Shown here piece by piece: positions 43,337-52,746 of a DNA stretch of 64,000 nt. The notes under the pieces were generated by a model. The model was not told the DNA's origin. It searched no databases and saw only the letters and a list, made by a program, of their open reading frames with translations. The stretch comes from Bacteroidales bacterium (GTDB lineage: Bacteria > Bacteroidota > Bacteroidia > Bacteroidales > Marinilabiliaceae). Location: assembly GCA_017960905.1 (NCBI GenBank), contig JAGCYH010000047.1, positions 1 through 64,000 on the forward strand, in the 5' to 3' direction. The stretch's first letter is position 1. Each line of letters begins with the position of its first letter. Position numbers and translations under genes: made by a program.

Positions 43337-44227
43337 TTATTTATTATTATCTATATATTCAATTTTCGGGCAGAAAAACAGCCAAGCAAATTGAGATTTC
43401 AATACTATCATCGATTTGGCGAATCGCCCTGTGAAAAACAACTTAAAGAACAGACAAGTCAATGAAAAAACATTGCCTATCGTCTTTATTGTACCTTTAT
43501 ACTTTGCAACGATATGAGTCTGATTTCTAAAATAATAGAAAAAATTTTTCAACCGTTGTTTATTGGTTTCGTTCTCAAAAAGCAAATCGCCCTGAATAGT
43601 ACGTTTATGAGTGACTACACTTTTGCAAGCCAAATAGGCGTCATACTTGCGTGTGATACGCATTGTGTATTCTGCATCATCGCCCCATATAAAGTATTGC
43701 TTATAAGGCAACCCGACTTTTTTTACAACCGATGTAGGCACAAACAGAGAGACAAACGTCGACGACTCAATCTTAATCATTTGTCTGTCAATATATTTCA
43801 TCCAATCTTGATATCGCCCGTTACGAGTCCGCTGGTCAACCATTGGAACGTTCATCGGCACACCATCCAAACCTACAACTTTGCTACATACATATCCTAA
43901 ATTCGGTTCTGCTTCAAAAGCTTCAATTAACTGTTCCAATGCGTCAGGCTGGCAAACAACATCATCGTCCATCAGCCAACAAGCATCATAACCACTCTCT
44001 GCCACGTAACGCAAACCAGTATTAAAACCGCCTGCGCCCCCAACATTCCCTTGTGTAATTACATGTATATCAGACTGTTGCAATAACCATTCTTCACTTC
44101 CGTCAGAAGACCCGTTATTAACAACAATAATATCGCGTTCTTTATATGTCTGCGACCTCAACGACGATACAACTTCCTTGAGTAACTCTAACCGATTATA
44201 GGTAACAACTAGTATTCCTACTTTCAT
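43337..44227 (-). CDS. Glycosyltransferase family 2 (galactofuranosyltransferase-like)
   Basis: The 296-residue GT-A enzyme has VGILVVTYNRLELLKEVV, VVNNGSSDGSEEWL, GNVGGAGGFNTGL, the metal site in ACWLMDDDVVC and FIWGDDAEYTMRI. The GGAGGFNxG plus MDDD pattern is common in rhamnosyl and galactofuranosyl transferases, and glf two genes away would supply UDP-galactofuranose. The C-terminal end carries a hydrophobic stretch (VFSLTCLFFKLFF) that may attach it to the membrane. Confidence 0.9.
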   Translation of the reverse strand: MKVGILVVTYNRLELLKEVVSSLRSQTYKERDIIVVNNGSSDGSEEWLLQQSDIHVITQGNVGGAGGFNTGLRYVAESGYDACWLMDDDVVCQPDALEQLIEAFEAEPNLGYVCSKVVGLDGVPMNVPMVDQRTRNGRYQDWMKYIDRQMIKIESSTFVSLFVPTSVVKKVGLPYKQYFIWGDDAEYTMRITRKYDAYLACKSVVTHKRTIQGDLLFENETNKQRLKNFFYYFRNQTHIVAKYKGTIKTIGNVFSLTCLFFKLFFTGRFAKSMIVLKSQFAWLFFCPKIEYIDNNK

Positions 44228-44235
44228 AAGCCATA

Positions 44236-45342
44236 TTATACCAACGCATTACTGAGAAACGACATTGACTTTTGACGTAACATATCAATCTTATTATCAA
44301 CAAGTTGATAATCTATATCTTGATTTATAATATCGTCCTTTATAGTAATTTGTCTGTCGGATAATCCGACAGACGCCAAAAAATCTGTTGTACGCGTATT
44401 CCAGTTATCCGACAGGACCAAACTAAAAAAAGGTCTGTGGAACAAAATAGGGAACACACAACCATGAAAAGACGGAGTGAAAACACACTCGGCATGTTTC
44501 ACTGCACCCAAAAAGCCTTCTACACCTATAGCCGGCTTATAATGAACACGTTTGCGCGAACGCGCAAACTTTATTATAGGCCATTCTATCCAGGTTGACA
44601 GAATTAGCAAGTCGGCATCGACCGATAATGCATAATCGTATATTTTATCTAAGAATTCTTCACTGCGCCGAATTTTATACAACAGCACAAAACGTCTGTT
44701 TTTCAATGGATTATACGACCGAATCTCATCATAAATACTCTTGTCGGCCAATACCGTTGGGTCTACAACCGACTCTATTTTGTCGTTGCGGGATATTTCC
44801 CGCAACTTTACTGCCAAGCTTTCTTCACGAACAGAGATACTACTGAAATTCATCAAATGCTCGCGTATATACTCCACGTTTTTCTCGTTGTAATCAATAT
44901 CTTCTGCGCTGGCTGCGTATGATATCTTTTTCGACTCTGGTCCCGTCTTGAAATTTCCCCAATACACTTCGTCAAAACCACCTGTTACAGCAGGATTCCA
45001 TATCTGGTCGCTGCCAACAATGTAAAAATCCTTTTTGTCGATTTCTTTAACGAACCCCGTGTTAGATTGCACATGTCTGTGCATATACTTGAAAAATCTT
45101 CGACGTTTCAGTATTTGCCAAGGCAACGTAACTACATGAAATATAGCTGCCATGATATTTTTACGGAACACTTTTTTAGGCTCCCATGGGCTATATACTC
45201 GCCAAACTTTGGGTTGTTTGTATCTGATCAACTCAGCATCGAACCCCATGTTCTCCAAAGTGCGCTTTAGCGCAAACGGCTGGAGCATAGCTCCAAAATT
45301 GGTAGCAAAGTATGTAGTCAGTATACCAATGCTTTTTTTCAT
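44236..45342 (-). CDS. Polysaccharide pyruvyl transferase family protein
   Basis: The 368-residue protein begins IGILTTYFATNFGAMLQPFALKRTLENMG and includes FYIVGSDQIWNPAVTGG, SYAASAEDI, ISVREESLAVKL and VFTPSFHGCVFPILF, the standard blocks of PF04230-type proteins that add pyruvate ketals to sugars. Its start overlaps the stop of the iron-sulfur protein gene by 4 bases (ATGA), and the two families are frequent partners. Confidence 0.9.
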   Translation of the reverse strand: MKKSIGILTTYFATNFGAMLQPFALKRTLENMGFDAELIRYKQPKVWRVYSPWEPKKVFRKNIMAAIFHVVTLPWQILKRRRFFKYMHRHVQSNTGFVKEIDKKDFYIVGSDQIWNPAVTGGFDEVYWGNFKTGPESKKISYAASAEDIDYNEKNVEYIREHLMNFSSISVREESLAVKLREISRNDKIESVVDPTVLADKSIYDEIRSYNPLKNRRFVLLYKIRRSEEFLDKIYDYALSVDADLLILSTWIEWPIIKFARSRKRVHYKPAIGVEGFLGAVKHAECVFTPSFHGCVFPILFHRPFFSLVLSDNWNTRTTDFLASVGLSDRQITIKDDIINQDIDYQLVDNKIDMLRQKSMSFLSNALV

Positions 45343-46571
45343 TCTCCTCCGTCTCTTTCTATTTGGGATAAGACACTCTTACACAATTGCTTTCTCTTTC
45401 GGTTTTTGCCTAGAAAACGGAAGAAACAAACAGGACGCGTCAACCAATGATAAACCAACTGTAAATACTTGTTGGTAAAGCCATTTTGATAAATGAATAC
45501 TCTTAAACTCAATGGCAATTTGCGTATAGCGGCCACATGTTTCCAACCGTTGAAGAAGTTATTATTAGTTGCCATAAACAAATTCTGATTATATGGCAAA
45601 CATTCGCGCCAACTAGTTGGCGCGACATGAATATTAGACGTATCATTAACAAGCCTGCGTCCTTTCTCGGAATTAACTATCATCAGCGATACTCCGTTGT
45701 GATTAAGGTATTTTTGACGGTTCAGCCCCCAATAGTCGCCTGCTGTTATATCGGCTACTCTGTTAATCCGTGCGTATTGACAATCATAACACGATGGGCG
45801 TAAATAACTCATTGTCAGATAACTACGAAACAAGAAATCTGTTCGTCTGTTTTTCTTTTCATACTTCACGCCTGCTTTTTCATACACTGTTCGGTTGCCT
45901 TTGAGCCAACCTTCTGATTTGGTTCGGTATTTACAAATATGGTCTGCTTGTTCTATGGCCAGTCCAATCTTAAGCAATTCACTTGTTGGAATACCATGAC
46001 AGAGTATTTCTATAGTATAGAGTTTATCTAAAGCTGACCCATTGCTCTGCAAAAAATGGTATAATGCAGCTACCATACACGGGGTTCCGGAAAACAAAAC
46101 GCTTCGGCCCTCAGACAATCTTTTTTTTACTGTCGTATATATGCCTGTAGCTATACTATGCTGGTATTTAGAATTTTGAAGTTTTATTATATCTTGTTCT
46201 GACTGTATTTCAATATGGTAAGTTTTATTGTCAGGCGCCAAATACGCACCTACAACAACCCCATTATCACTTTTCTGCAAAAATTCTTTAGCTATCTGCG
46301 CAAAAACACCACCAGAGGCACTGTTTAGTATTATATCCTCTTCGAGCGACCAAAAAGCATACGCCTTTCCGATCTCATTACGCTTAATATTTTCTGAATG
46401 AACGGCATGACATGTTTTATCACACTTGTCGCAAGAAACACATCTATCGGCATCAACTGAAGGGTAATAAAAACCATTTATGTCTTCTTTTAAAGATATT
46501 GCCTGGCAAGCACATACATCAACACAAACGCCACAACCTGTACATTTATTTCCTGCAGACAAGACCGACAT
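45339..46571 (-). CDS. FrhB-like (F420 hydrogenase beta-type) iron-sulfur protein
   Basis: The protein is about 410 residues, with two [4Fe-4S] ferredoxin motifs at the start (CTGCGVCVDVCACQ and CVSCDKCDKTCHAV) and the FrhB_FdhB domains (SASGGVFAQIAKEF, YQHSIATGIYTTVKKRL, VLFSGTPCMVAALYHF, CHGIPTSELL, ADITAGDYWG). In polysaccharide loci this family travels with pyruvyl transferases; it probably performs a flavin-dependent redox step on a sugar. The start at 46571 is preferred because the frame from 46610 overlaps the flippase gene by 29 bases. Confidence 0.86.
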   Translation of the reverse strand: MSVLSAGNKCTGCGVCVDVCACQAISLKEDINGFYYPSVDADRCVSCDKCDKTCHAVHSENIKRNEIGKAYAFWSLEEDIILNSASGGVFAQIAKEFLQKSDNGVVVGAYLAPDNKTYHIEIQSEQDIIKLQNSKYQHSIATGIYTTVKKRLSEGRSVLFSGTPCMVAALYHFLQSNGSALDKLYTIEILCHGIPTSELLKIGLAIEQADHICKYRTKSEGWLKGNRTVYEKAGVKYEKKNRRTDFLFRSYLTMSYLRPSCYDCQYARINRVADITAGDYWGLNRQKYLNHNGVSLMIVNSEKGRRLVNDTSNIHVAPTSWRECLPYNQNLFMATNNNFFNGWKHVAAIRKLPLSLRVFIYQNGFTNKYLQLVYHWLTRPVCFFRFLGKNRKRKQLCKSVLSQIERDGGE

Positions 46572-46581
46572 TACATCATTG

Positions 46582-48096
46582 TTATTTTTTACGGAAAAAG
46601 TCAAATACAATACGCCTTTCCTGAGGTCGGAGCCCTACATAATATACAGATATTGCATTAAACGCCAGAAAACAAAATACAACGACCATAAGCCTCATCA
46701 TACTCTGCTCTAAATTGAGACAAATGAACAATACCGGCACAACACTAAATACTACAGCCGAAACGGCTGGCAGCAAAACGCTGCCAGCATATTCCAATGG
46801 GCTGATATTGAGCAATTTCTTCATAAAATAAAACCGCAGAAATATGTTTGTTGTACTAATTCCTATTGAAACCATCAGAGCCGTTTGTGGCTCACAACCA
46901 AGCCAGAACAAGAGATATGTTATAGGGAAGTTCATAAGCGACATGCCGCTTATAACAAACTGATAATCCCTTATTTTTCCCGTTGCTTGCACTGCACTGC
47001 CTATTGTATAAGCAAAACTCTCTACTAAAGTCAGGATAAGCACTAACCGAGTCAGTATCACGCAATAATCTGGTACATTCTTGAGCCATAGTTTTAATAT
47101 ATAATCTGCTTCAAAGATTATGGGCATACATAAAAACGAAAGCAAAAAAAAAGTAACCTTTCCGCCTCTGAACACAAGACGTTTCATATCTTCAAACTGC
47201 TGAGCCGCGTATGACTTCACAATTTGAGGATTCATAGCCATAGTAAAATTGTTTGAGAAACCAGTTACTGCGGCATTTACTTGATATGCAATCGCATTGG
47301 CAGCATTGACAACAGGATTGAAAAACAAGTTTATCAATATGTTCACACCATAGTTCTTCAGCATAGTAGCAGTCGACCCTAACAAACTCCAAGATGAATA
47401 ACCTATCATTTGTTTTAAACAAGCGAAGTCTATTTTCTCTTTTAAATTGAGCTTTACGTGCAACCATTTTTTAGTATAAAACACGTAAAAAACAAATACC
47501 GCCGAGGCTACTAACAACTGAAGCGATGACAACAGAATCAGTCTGTCAACAGTAGCTTTGTATATCAGATAAGCTATCACGCATTTAGCAAGTGCTTCAA
47601 ACACACCGATATACGCATATACATTCATTCGTTCGTATGATATTACCAACGCGTTGAGTGGCGCTTGAATAATGCTGAACACAGATGCTATCAGCGAAAA
47701 TTGGAATACATAATTACAAGCTGTCAGTCGCCCGTCGGGAATAACAAGCAAATAATTAACCAAAAAATAACCTATGCATTCGCCCAATATCAATACTACT
47801 GCGGCCAAGATACAATGCACACGAAATGCTGTGTTAAAAACAGCTTCAACGTTACATCCGTTTTGTTCTCCTAAACTGAAAGACAAGAAACGGGAAGATG
47901 CAGCAGTAAGGGCGCCGTTTACGTATGCAAATACAAGAATAAGTGTTCCTACTACATTGTTAAGTCCGTAATCCACCTCGCCCAAAGAGTTGAGCAAGAC
48001 ACGAGTTGTGAATAGTGACACAATCATCACCACCCCCATACGGATGTACAGCAGCAGTGTGTTTTTGGCTATTCGTTTGCCGTCAACTACGCTCAC
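46582..48096 (-). CDS. wzx: Polysaccharide flippase-like protein (Wzx), second of two
   Basis: The 504-residue protein has about 12-14 hydrophobic segments and an N-terminal half typical of MATE-like Wzx proteins (YIRMGVVMIVSLFTTRVLLNSLGEVDYGL, NAFRVHCILAAVVLILGE range). It lies 15 bases from ugd, so it is in the first transcribed part of the locus, where flippases and the sugar dehydrogenase often come first. Having two flippases in one locus suggests that two export systems were joined. Confidence 0.87.
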   Translation of the reverse strand: MSVVDGKRIAKNTLLLYIRMGVVMIVSLFTTRVLLNSLGEVDYGLNNVVGTLILVFAYVNGALTAASSRFLSFSLGEQNGCNVEAVFNTAFRVHCILAAVVLILGECIGYFLVNYLLVIPDGRLTACNYVFQFSLIASVFSIIQAPLNALVISYERMNVYAYIGVFEALAKCVIAYLIYKATVDRLILLSSLQLLVASAVFVFYVFYTKKWLHVKLNLKEKIDFACLKQMIGYSSWSLLGSTATMLKNYGVNILINLFFNPVVNAANAIAYQVNAAVTGFSNNFTMAMNPQIVKSYAAQQFEDMKRLVFRGGKVTFFLLSFLCMPIIFEADYILKLWLKNVPDYCVILTRLVLILTLVESFAYTIGSAVQATGKIRDYQFVISGMSLMNFPITYLLFWLGCEPQTALMVSIGISTTNIFLRFYFMKKLLNISPLEYAGSVLLPAVSAVVFSVVPVLFICLNLEQSMMRLMVVVFCFLAFNAISVYYVGLRPQERRIVFDFFRKK

Positions 48097-48111
48097 GGAT
48101 ACTGAAGTAGG

Positions 48112-49359
48112 TTAGTCGCGGCGGAAGATGTCGCGGGTGTAAACTTTGTCTTTCACGTCGTCGAGCACGGCATCATAGCGGTTAGCTATGATGGCGTTGC
48201 ACATACGTTTGAACTTGTCGATGTCGTTGACAATCTCGCTGCCGAAGAACGTCTCGCTGTCGGCGAGCGTCGGCTCGTAGATGACCACTGTGGCGCCCTT
48301 GGCTTTTATGCGTTTCATGACGCCCTGTATTGAGCTCTGACGGAAGTTGTCGCTGTTGCTCTTCATTGTCAGGCGGTAAACGCCGATGGTAACCTGATGT
48401 TCTTTGTGCGCGTCCCAGCGGTTATTATCGGCATAGCCGTAATAACCCGCGAGCGTAAGCACGCGGTCGGCTATGAAGTCTTTGCGTGTGCGGTTGCTCT
48501 CAACGATAGCCTCAATGAGGTTTTCGGGCACGTCGGCATAGTTGGCGAGCAGCTGCTTGGTGTCTTTGGGCAGGCAGTAGCCGCCGTAGCCGAACGATGG
48601 GTTGTTGTATTGCATACCGATGCGCGGGTCGAGGCAGACGCCTTCGATAATCTGCTTTGTATCAAGACCTTTCATCTCGGCGTATGTATCAAGCTCGTTG
48701 AAGTACGACACGCGGAGCGCGAGGTATGTGTTGGCGAAGAGTTTGACAGCCTCGGCTTCGGTGAAGCCCATGAAGAGCGTGTCGATGTCGGTTTTTATGG
48801 CGCCCTCTTGCAGCAAAGCTGCAAAGGTGTGCGCCGCCTCTACGAGGCGCGCGTCGGCCATATCGGTACCGACAATGATGCGGCTCGGATAGAGATTGTC
48901 GTAGAGGGCGCGGCTCTCGCGCAGGAACTCGGGCGAGAAGATGAGATTAGATGTGTTGTACTTCTCGCGCGCATGTTTGGTAAAGCCGACCGGAATGGTC
49001 GACTTTATCACCATTATGGCATTGGGGTTGTACTTCATAACTGTCTGAATGACAGTTTCTACCGCCGATGTATCGAAGAAGTTCTTCTGCGAGTCGTAGT
49101 TCGTAGGCGCGGCAATGACGACAAAGTCGGCATTGCTGTAAGCCTCTTCGGCGTTGAGCGTTGCACGTAAGTGCAACGGTTTGGTGGCCAGATACTCCTC
49201 TATTTCCTTATCGACGATGGGCGATTTCTTGTTGTTGATCAAATCGACCTTTTCGGGAATGATGTCGACGGCAACAACGTTGTTGTGCTGAGCCAGAAGT
49301 GTGGCTATCGACAATCCCACATAACCTGTACCGGCTATTGCTATATTCTTCATTATCAA
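48112..49359 (-). CDS. ugd: UDP-glucose 6-dehydrogenase
   Basis: The 415-residue NAD enzyme makes UDP-glucuronate. It has [59 protein letters not shown], the catalytic cysteine in [16 protein letters not shown] and the C-terminal [15 protein letters not shown]. It is the first gene of the minus-strand polysaccharide operon, behind a promoter and a leader of about 125 bases that contains a nested hairpin. Confidence 0.95.
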   Translation of the reverse strand: MIMKNIAIAGTGYVGLSIATLLAQHNNVVAVDIIPEKVDLINNKKSPIVDKEIEEYLATKPLHLRATLNAEEAYSNADFVVIAAPTNYDSQKNFFDTSAVETVIQTVMKYNPNAIMVIKSTIPVGFTKHAREKYNTSNLIFSPEFLRESRALYDNLYPSRIIVGTDMADARLVEAAHTFAALLQEGAIKTDIDTLFMGFTEAEAVKLFANTYLALRVSYFNELDTYAEMKGLDTKQIIEGVCLDPRIGMQYNNPSFGYGGYCLPKDTKQLLANYADVPENLIEAIVESNRTRKDFIADRVLTLAGYYGYADNNRWDAHKEHQVTIGVYRLTMKSNSDNFRQSSIQGVMKRIKAKGATVVIYEPTLADSETFFGSEIVNDIDKFKRMCNAIIANRYDAVLDDVKDKVYTRDIFRRD

Positions 49360-49407
49360 ATAGTTTTACAAATTAAGACTAATATTACAGCCACTGCGGC
49401 GCATAAA

Positions 49408-49455
49408 GCTTCGCCACTTCAGTCCCACTGACGGACTGGAGAGAAACGCCGAAGC
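49408..49455 (-). promoter_or_regulatory. Nested hairpin in the polysaccharide operon leader
   Basis: Outer arms GCTTCG/CGAAGC (49408-49413 with 49450-49455) enclose inner arms CAGTCC/GGACTG (49420-49425 with 49433-49438). It lies in the untranslated leader between the promoter and ugd. Long operons of this kind often need antitermination, so a role as a recruitment or attenuation structure is possible but unproven. Confidence 0.45.
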
Positions 49456-49490
49456 GATAAAAACCACATATTGCGGCACATAATTGTTTG

Positions 49491-49498
49491 CAAAGATA
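49491..49498 (-). promoter_or_regulatory. Polysaccharide operon promoter, -7 box TATCTTTG
   Basis: Minus-strand TATCTTTG fits TAnnTTTG and is identical to the fumarase box. It lies about 130 bases before the ugd start and is divergent from the tRNA promoter. Confidence 0.7.
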
Positions 49499-49580
49499 AC
49501 GAAATAATTTGCTATAGATTATCAAATCGTTAATAAAACACAATATTTTTTTTGTTTTTTGCGACAGACAAAAATCTGTG

Positions 49581-49588
49581 TATATTTG
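49581..49588 (+). promoter_or_regulatory. tRNA-Gly promoter, -7 box TATATTTG
   Basis: TATATTTG lies 19 bases before the tRNA 5' end, with TTTTTTG-type sequence about 20-30 bases upstream. Confidence 0.7.
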
Positions 49589-49606
49589 CAGTCGGAAACA
49601 GCAGAT

Positions 49607-49679
49607 GCGGTAGTAGCTCAGTTGGTAGAGCATCAGCTTCCCAAGCTGAGGGTCGCGAGTTCGAGCCTCGTTTGCCGCT
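49607..49679 (+). tRNA. tRNA-Gly (anticodon CCC)
   Basis: The 73-base gene folds as a normal cloverleaf: acceptor arms GCGGTAG (49607-49613) and TTGCCGC (49672-49678) with two G-T pairs, a D arm with AGCTCAGTTGGTAGAGCA, anticodon stem TCAGC/GCTGA around loop TTCCCAA (anticodon CCC), and a T arm with GTTCGAGCC. CCA is not encoded. A terminator follows at once. Confidence 0.95.
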
Positions 49680-49680
49680 C

Positions 49681-49716
49681 AAAAAATGGCGCATAAAGTA
49701 TTATGCGCCATTTTTT
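49681..49716 (+). terminator. Terminator after tRNA-Gly
   Basis: A 16-bp stem (49681-49696 with 49701-49716, core ATGGCGCATAA) with a 4-base loop is followed by further T. In the rest of the 305-base gap up to rseC I see only a weak 52-codon frame and the rnf promoter. Confidence 0.92.
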
Positions 49717-49957
49717 TTGTTGTCGGTGTGGCAGTTTTGCAAAGTTCATTTGACAAAATAGACCCGGAATTGACAAATGGAATTGCAATTTTCGGTGTGA
49801 TAATACTATTTGCATTTAGCAATTGCTGTACAACAATAAAATAAAACCATTGCGAAGAACTCGTGTAACTACGTGAATATTCGGGCAATAAGGCACATTC
49901 TCTATTTATATCCAAAAAAAATAACCAACTCAGTGAAATACTTAATCAAATGTTTTA

Positions 49958-49965
49958 TACTTTTG
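49958..49965 (+). promoter_or_regulatory. rseC-rnf operon promoter, -7 box TACTTTTG
   Basis: TACTTTTG fits TAnnTTTG and lies 27 bases before the start codon at 49985, the first gene of the operon. Confidence 0.68.
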
Positions 49966-49984
49966 AACAATTTTTAAGGGAAAA

Positions 49985-50401
49985 ATGACCAGAGAGAGCA
50001 TAGAACATGAGGGAATAATAGTAGCGAAAGAGTATCAAAAGCTGTCGATAGAGATAACCAGCAAATCGATGTGCGGCGGCTGCAATGCTCGGGAGCTATG
50101 TTCGTCAGCAGACGTAAAGCAAAAAATCATCGAGATTGAAGCCCCATCGGCGGCGTCATACACGATAGGCGACAAAGTGACCGTTGTCGGCAGTCGGCGT
50201 TTGGCCTTGTATGCCGTGGTGCTTGCTTATGTGCTCCCTCTGATAGTTGTGGTGGCAGTTCTGATAGCCTGCAAACAAATGGGCTACAGCGACGGTGTGG
50301 CAGGCGGAATGTCGCTTGCGGCGCTTCCACCATATTACCTTATATTATATACATTGAGGAACAAACTACGTAAAGAATTGATATTCAGAATAAAACAATA
50401 A
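49985..50401 (+). CDS. rseC: RseC/MucC-family protein
   Basis: The 138-residue protein has four N-terminal cysteines in CGGCNARELC and nearby positions that could bind a metal or cluster, then two membrane segments (LALYAVVLAYVLPLIVVVAVLIA and GGMSLAALPPYYLILYTL). RseC proteins are linked to SoxR reduction and the Rnf complex and regularly precede rnfB in Bacteroidales. It ends 8 bases before rnfB. Confidence 0.92.
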   Translation: MTRESIEHEGIIVAKEYQKLSIEITSKSMCGGCNARELCSSADVKQKIIEIEAPSAASYTIGDKVTVVGSRRLALYAVVLAYVLPLIVVVAVLIACKQMGYSDGVAGGMSLAALPPYYLILYTLRNKLRKELIFRIKQ

Positions 50402-50409
50402 CATTAAAA

Positions 50410-51342
50410 ATGATTAATACGATATTAATAACAGTTGCAGTATTGGCGGCGATAGGATTGGCAGCCGCGATAATATTGTATTTCGTTTCGCAGAAATTCA
50501 AAGTTGTTGAAGACCCGCGTATAGGCGAGATAGAGAGCCTGTTGCCAGGCGCCAACTGCGGTGGCTGCGGATTTCCGGGCTGCCGAGGCTTGGCCGAGGC
50601 ACTTACCAAAGCCGACGACATAAGCGGCATGGGCTGCCCGGGCAGCAGTGCCGAAGTGATGGCCCAGATAGCCAAGATACTGGGCAAAGAGGCATCGGCG
50701 AAAGTGCCGCAGATAGCAGTGGTACGCTGCAAAGGCACTTGCCAGAACCGCCAGAAGACATTGGAATACGACGGTGCGAAGTCGTGCGCCATTGCGTCGG
50801 CGAATTTCGCCGGCGACACGGGCTGCTCGTTCGGCTGCTTGGGCTATGGCGACTGCGTTACAGCTTGCCGTTTCGATGCCATACAAATCGACAGCGCGAC
50901 AGGCTTGCCTGTCGTCGATGAAGCAAAATGCACCTCGTGCGGCGCGTGCGTACGCGCGTGCCCGAAACAAGTGATAGAGATACGTAACAAAGGTCCGCGC
51001 AACATGCGTGTTTGGGTGTCGTGTATCAACAAAGACAAAGGTGCTGTGGCACGCAAAGCGTGCACAGCAGCCTGCATTGGCTGCGGCAAGTGCGCCAAGG
51101 AATGCGCCTTCGGTGCGATAACCGTCGAGAACAACGTGGCTTATATCGACTTCACTAAGTGCAAGTTGTGCCGCAAGTGCGTAGCCGACTGCCCGACGAA
51201 AGCAATAAGCGAGATAAACTTTCCGCCGCGCAAAGAGCCGGCTGCCGAAGTGCCAAAACCTGAAACGAAACCCGAAGTGAAAGCAGAAGCACCGAAGGAA
51301 GCGGCTCAGGACAAGACAGAACAAATAAAAGAACAAAAATAA
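50410..51342 (+). CDS. rnfB: Rnf complex subunit B (iron-sulfur entry subunit)
   Basis: RnfB receives electrons from reduced ferredoxin. The 310-residue protein has an N-terminal membrane anchor, a cluster domain with GANCGGCGFPGCRGLAEAL, and ferredoxin-type motifs CTSCGACVRACP, CIGCGKCAKECA and CKLCRKCVADCP. The last 40 residues are a Pro/Glu/Lys-rich tail. It lies between rseC and rnfC; 20 bases separate it from the GTG start of rnfC. Confidence 0.95.
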   Translation: MINTILITVAVLAAIGLAAAIILYFVSQKFKVVEDPRIGEIESLLPGANCGGCGFPGCRGLAEALTKADDISGMGCPGSSAEVMAQIAKILGKEASAKVPQIAVVRCKGTCQNRQKTLEYDGAKSCAIASANFAGDTGCSFGCLGYGDCVTACRFDAIQIDSATGLPVVDEAKCTSCGACVRACPKQVIEIRNKGPRNMRVWVSCINKDKGAVARKACTAACIGCGKCAKECAFGAITVENNVAYIDFTKCKLCRKCVADCPTKAISEINFPPRKEPAAEVPKPETKPEVKAEAPKEAAQDKTEQIKEQK

Positions 51343-51362
51343 TATAACCGGAGGATAGAACA

Positions 51363-52727
51363 GTGTTGAAGACATTTTCGATAGGCGGAATACACCCAGC
51401 CGAGAATAAGCTATCAGCAGGAACGGCAATACAACGATTGCCGATACCTTCAGAAGTCATGATACCGCTGTCGCAACATATCGGTGCGCCAGCGCAGCCG
51501 ATAGTTGCCGTAGGCGACACAGTGCTAACAGGCCAGCTCATAGCGCAAGCCAACGGCTTTGTGTCGGCCAACGTGCACTCGTCGGTATCGGGCAAAGTAA
51601 CTAAAATAGAGGAATATACCGATGGCAACGGATACAAGAAGACAGCAATAGTGATTGCTGTCGACGGTGACGAATGGGACCCGTCGGTCGACCGTTCGCC
51701 GGGCATCAAACGCGACATCTCGCTCACACCCGAAGAGATAGTGAACAAGATTGGCGAGATGGGCATTGTAGGCATGGGCGGTGCCACCTTCCCAGCAAAA
51801 GTGAAGCTGAGCGTGAAACCCGGGCAATGCCAAGTACTGATAATCAACGGTGTGGAATGTGAGCCGTACCTCACCGCCGACCATCAGCTGATGGTCGAAA
51901 AAGGCGACGAGATACTGATTGGCATCAAAGTGCTGATGAAAGCACTGCAAGTGGACAAAGCCATAATAGGCATTGAAAATAACAAACGCGACGCCATAGA
52001 CCACTTGTCGAAACTCGCGGCGAGCTATCCGGGCATCAGCGTACAGGCTTTGAAGTTGAAATATCCGCAAGGCGGCGAGAAACAGCTCATCGACGCATGC
52101 ACGGGCAGGCAGGTCGCCTCAGGCGCCCTGCCAATATCAGTAGGCGCAGTGGTGCAGAACATAGGCACAGCCTACGCCATTTACGAAGCAGTGCAAAAGA
52201 ACAAACCCCTGATAGAACGAGTGGTATGCGTCACGGGCAAGCCTCTGCAGAGACCATCGAACTTCATTGTCAGAATAGGCACACCTATTCGAACAGTAAT
52301 AGAGGCAACCGGCGGAATACCAGCCGATTACGGCAAGGTAATAGGCGGCGGTCCAATGATGGGGCGCGCATTAACCAACTTAGAAGTACCCGTTATCAAA
52401 GGCACGTCGGGCATACTGCTGATGAGCAAAGCCGAATCGAAACGCGGTGAGGTATCGAACTGCATACGATGCGCGAAATGCGTATCGGCATGCCCGATGG
52501 GACTTGAGCCGTACTTGATTTCGCGTCTGTCGGAGAAACTGATGTGGGACGAGTGCGAGGTGAACAAGATTGCCGACTGCATAGAGTGCGGCTCGTGCAA
52601 CTACACTTGTCCGTCGAACCGGCCATTGCTCGACTACATCAGAATGGGCAAAGCAAAAGTAATGGGAATAATGAGGGCACGCGCTGCGGCGGCCAAAGCC
52701 GCCGCAGAGAGCGCGCAGAAACAATAA
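51363..52727 (+). CDS. rnfC: Rnf complex subunit C (NADH/FMN-binding)
   Basis: The 454-residue protein is the NAD-side subunit, with the biotinyl/lipoyl-like start, the NADH/FMN region (GIVGMGGATFPAKVKL, INGVECEPYLTADHQLM) and two cluster motifs CIRCAKCVSACPMG and CIECGSCNYTCPSN. The start is GTG at 51363, supported by a strong Shine-Dalgarno sequence, GGAGG at 51350-51354, unusual in this phylum. A C-terminal Ala/Lys-rich tail ends the protein. Confidence 0.95.
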   Translation: MLKTFSIGGIHPAENKLSAGTAIQRLPIPSEVMIPLSQHIGAPAQPIVAVGDTVLTGQLIAQANGFVSANVHSSVSGKVTKIEEYTDGNGYKKTAIVIAVDGDEWDPSVDRSPGIKRDISLTPEEIVNKIGEMGIVGMGGATFPAKVKLSVKPGQCQVLIINGVECEPYLTADHQLMVEKGDEILIGIKVLMKALQVDKAIIGIENNKRDAIDHLSKLAASYPGISVQALKLKYPQGGEKQLIDACTGRQVASGALPISVGAVVQNIGTAYAIYEAVQKNKPLIERVVCVTGKPLQRPSNFIVRIGTPIRTVIEATGGIPADYGKVIGGGPMMGRALTNLEVPVIKGTSGILLMSKAESKRGEVSNCIRCAKCVSACPMGLEPYLISRLSEKLMWDECEVNKIADCIECGSCNYTCPSNRPLLDYIRMGKAKVMGIMRARAAAAKAAAESAQKQ

Positions 52728-52746
52728 CCGATAGAACTTATTAAAA

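Noticed and set aside
49607..49679. Integration site at tRNA-Gly
   Set aside because: I looked for a direct copy of the tRNA 3' end elsewhere in the window and for an integrase gene and found neither.
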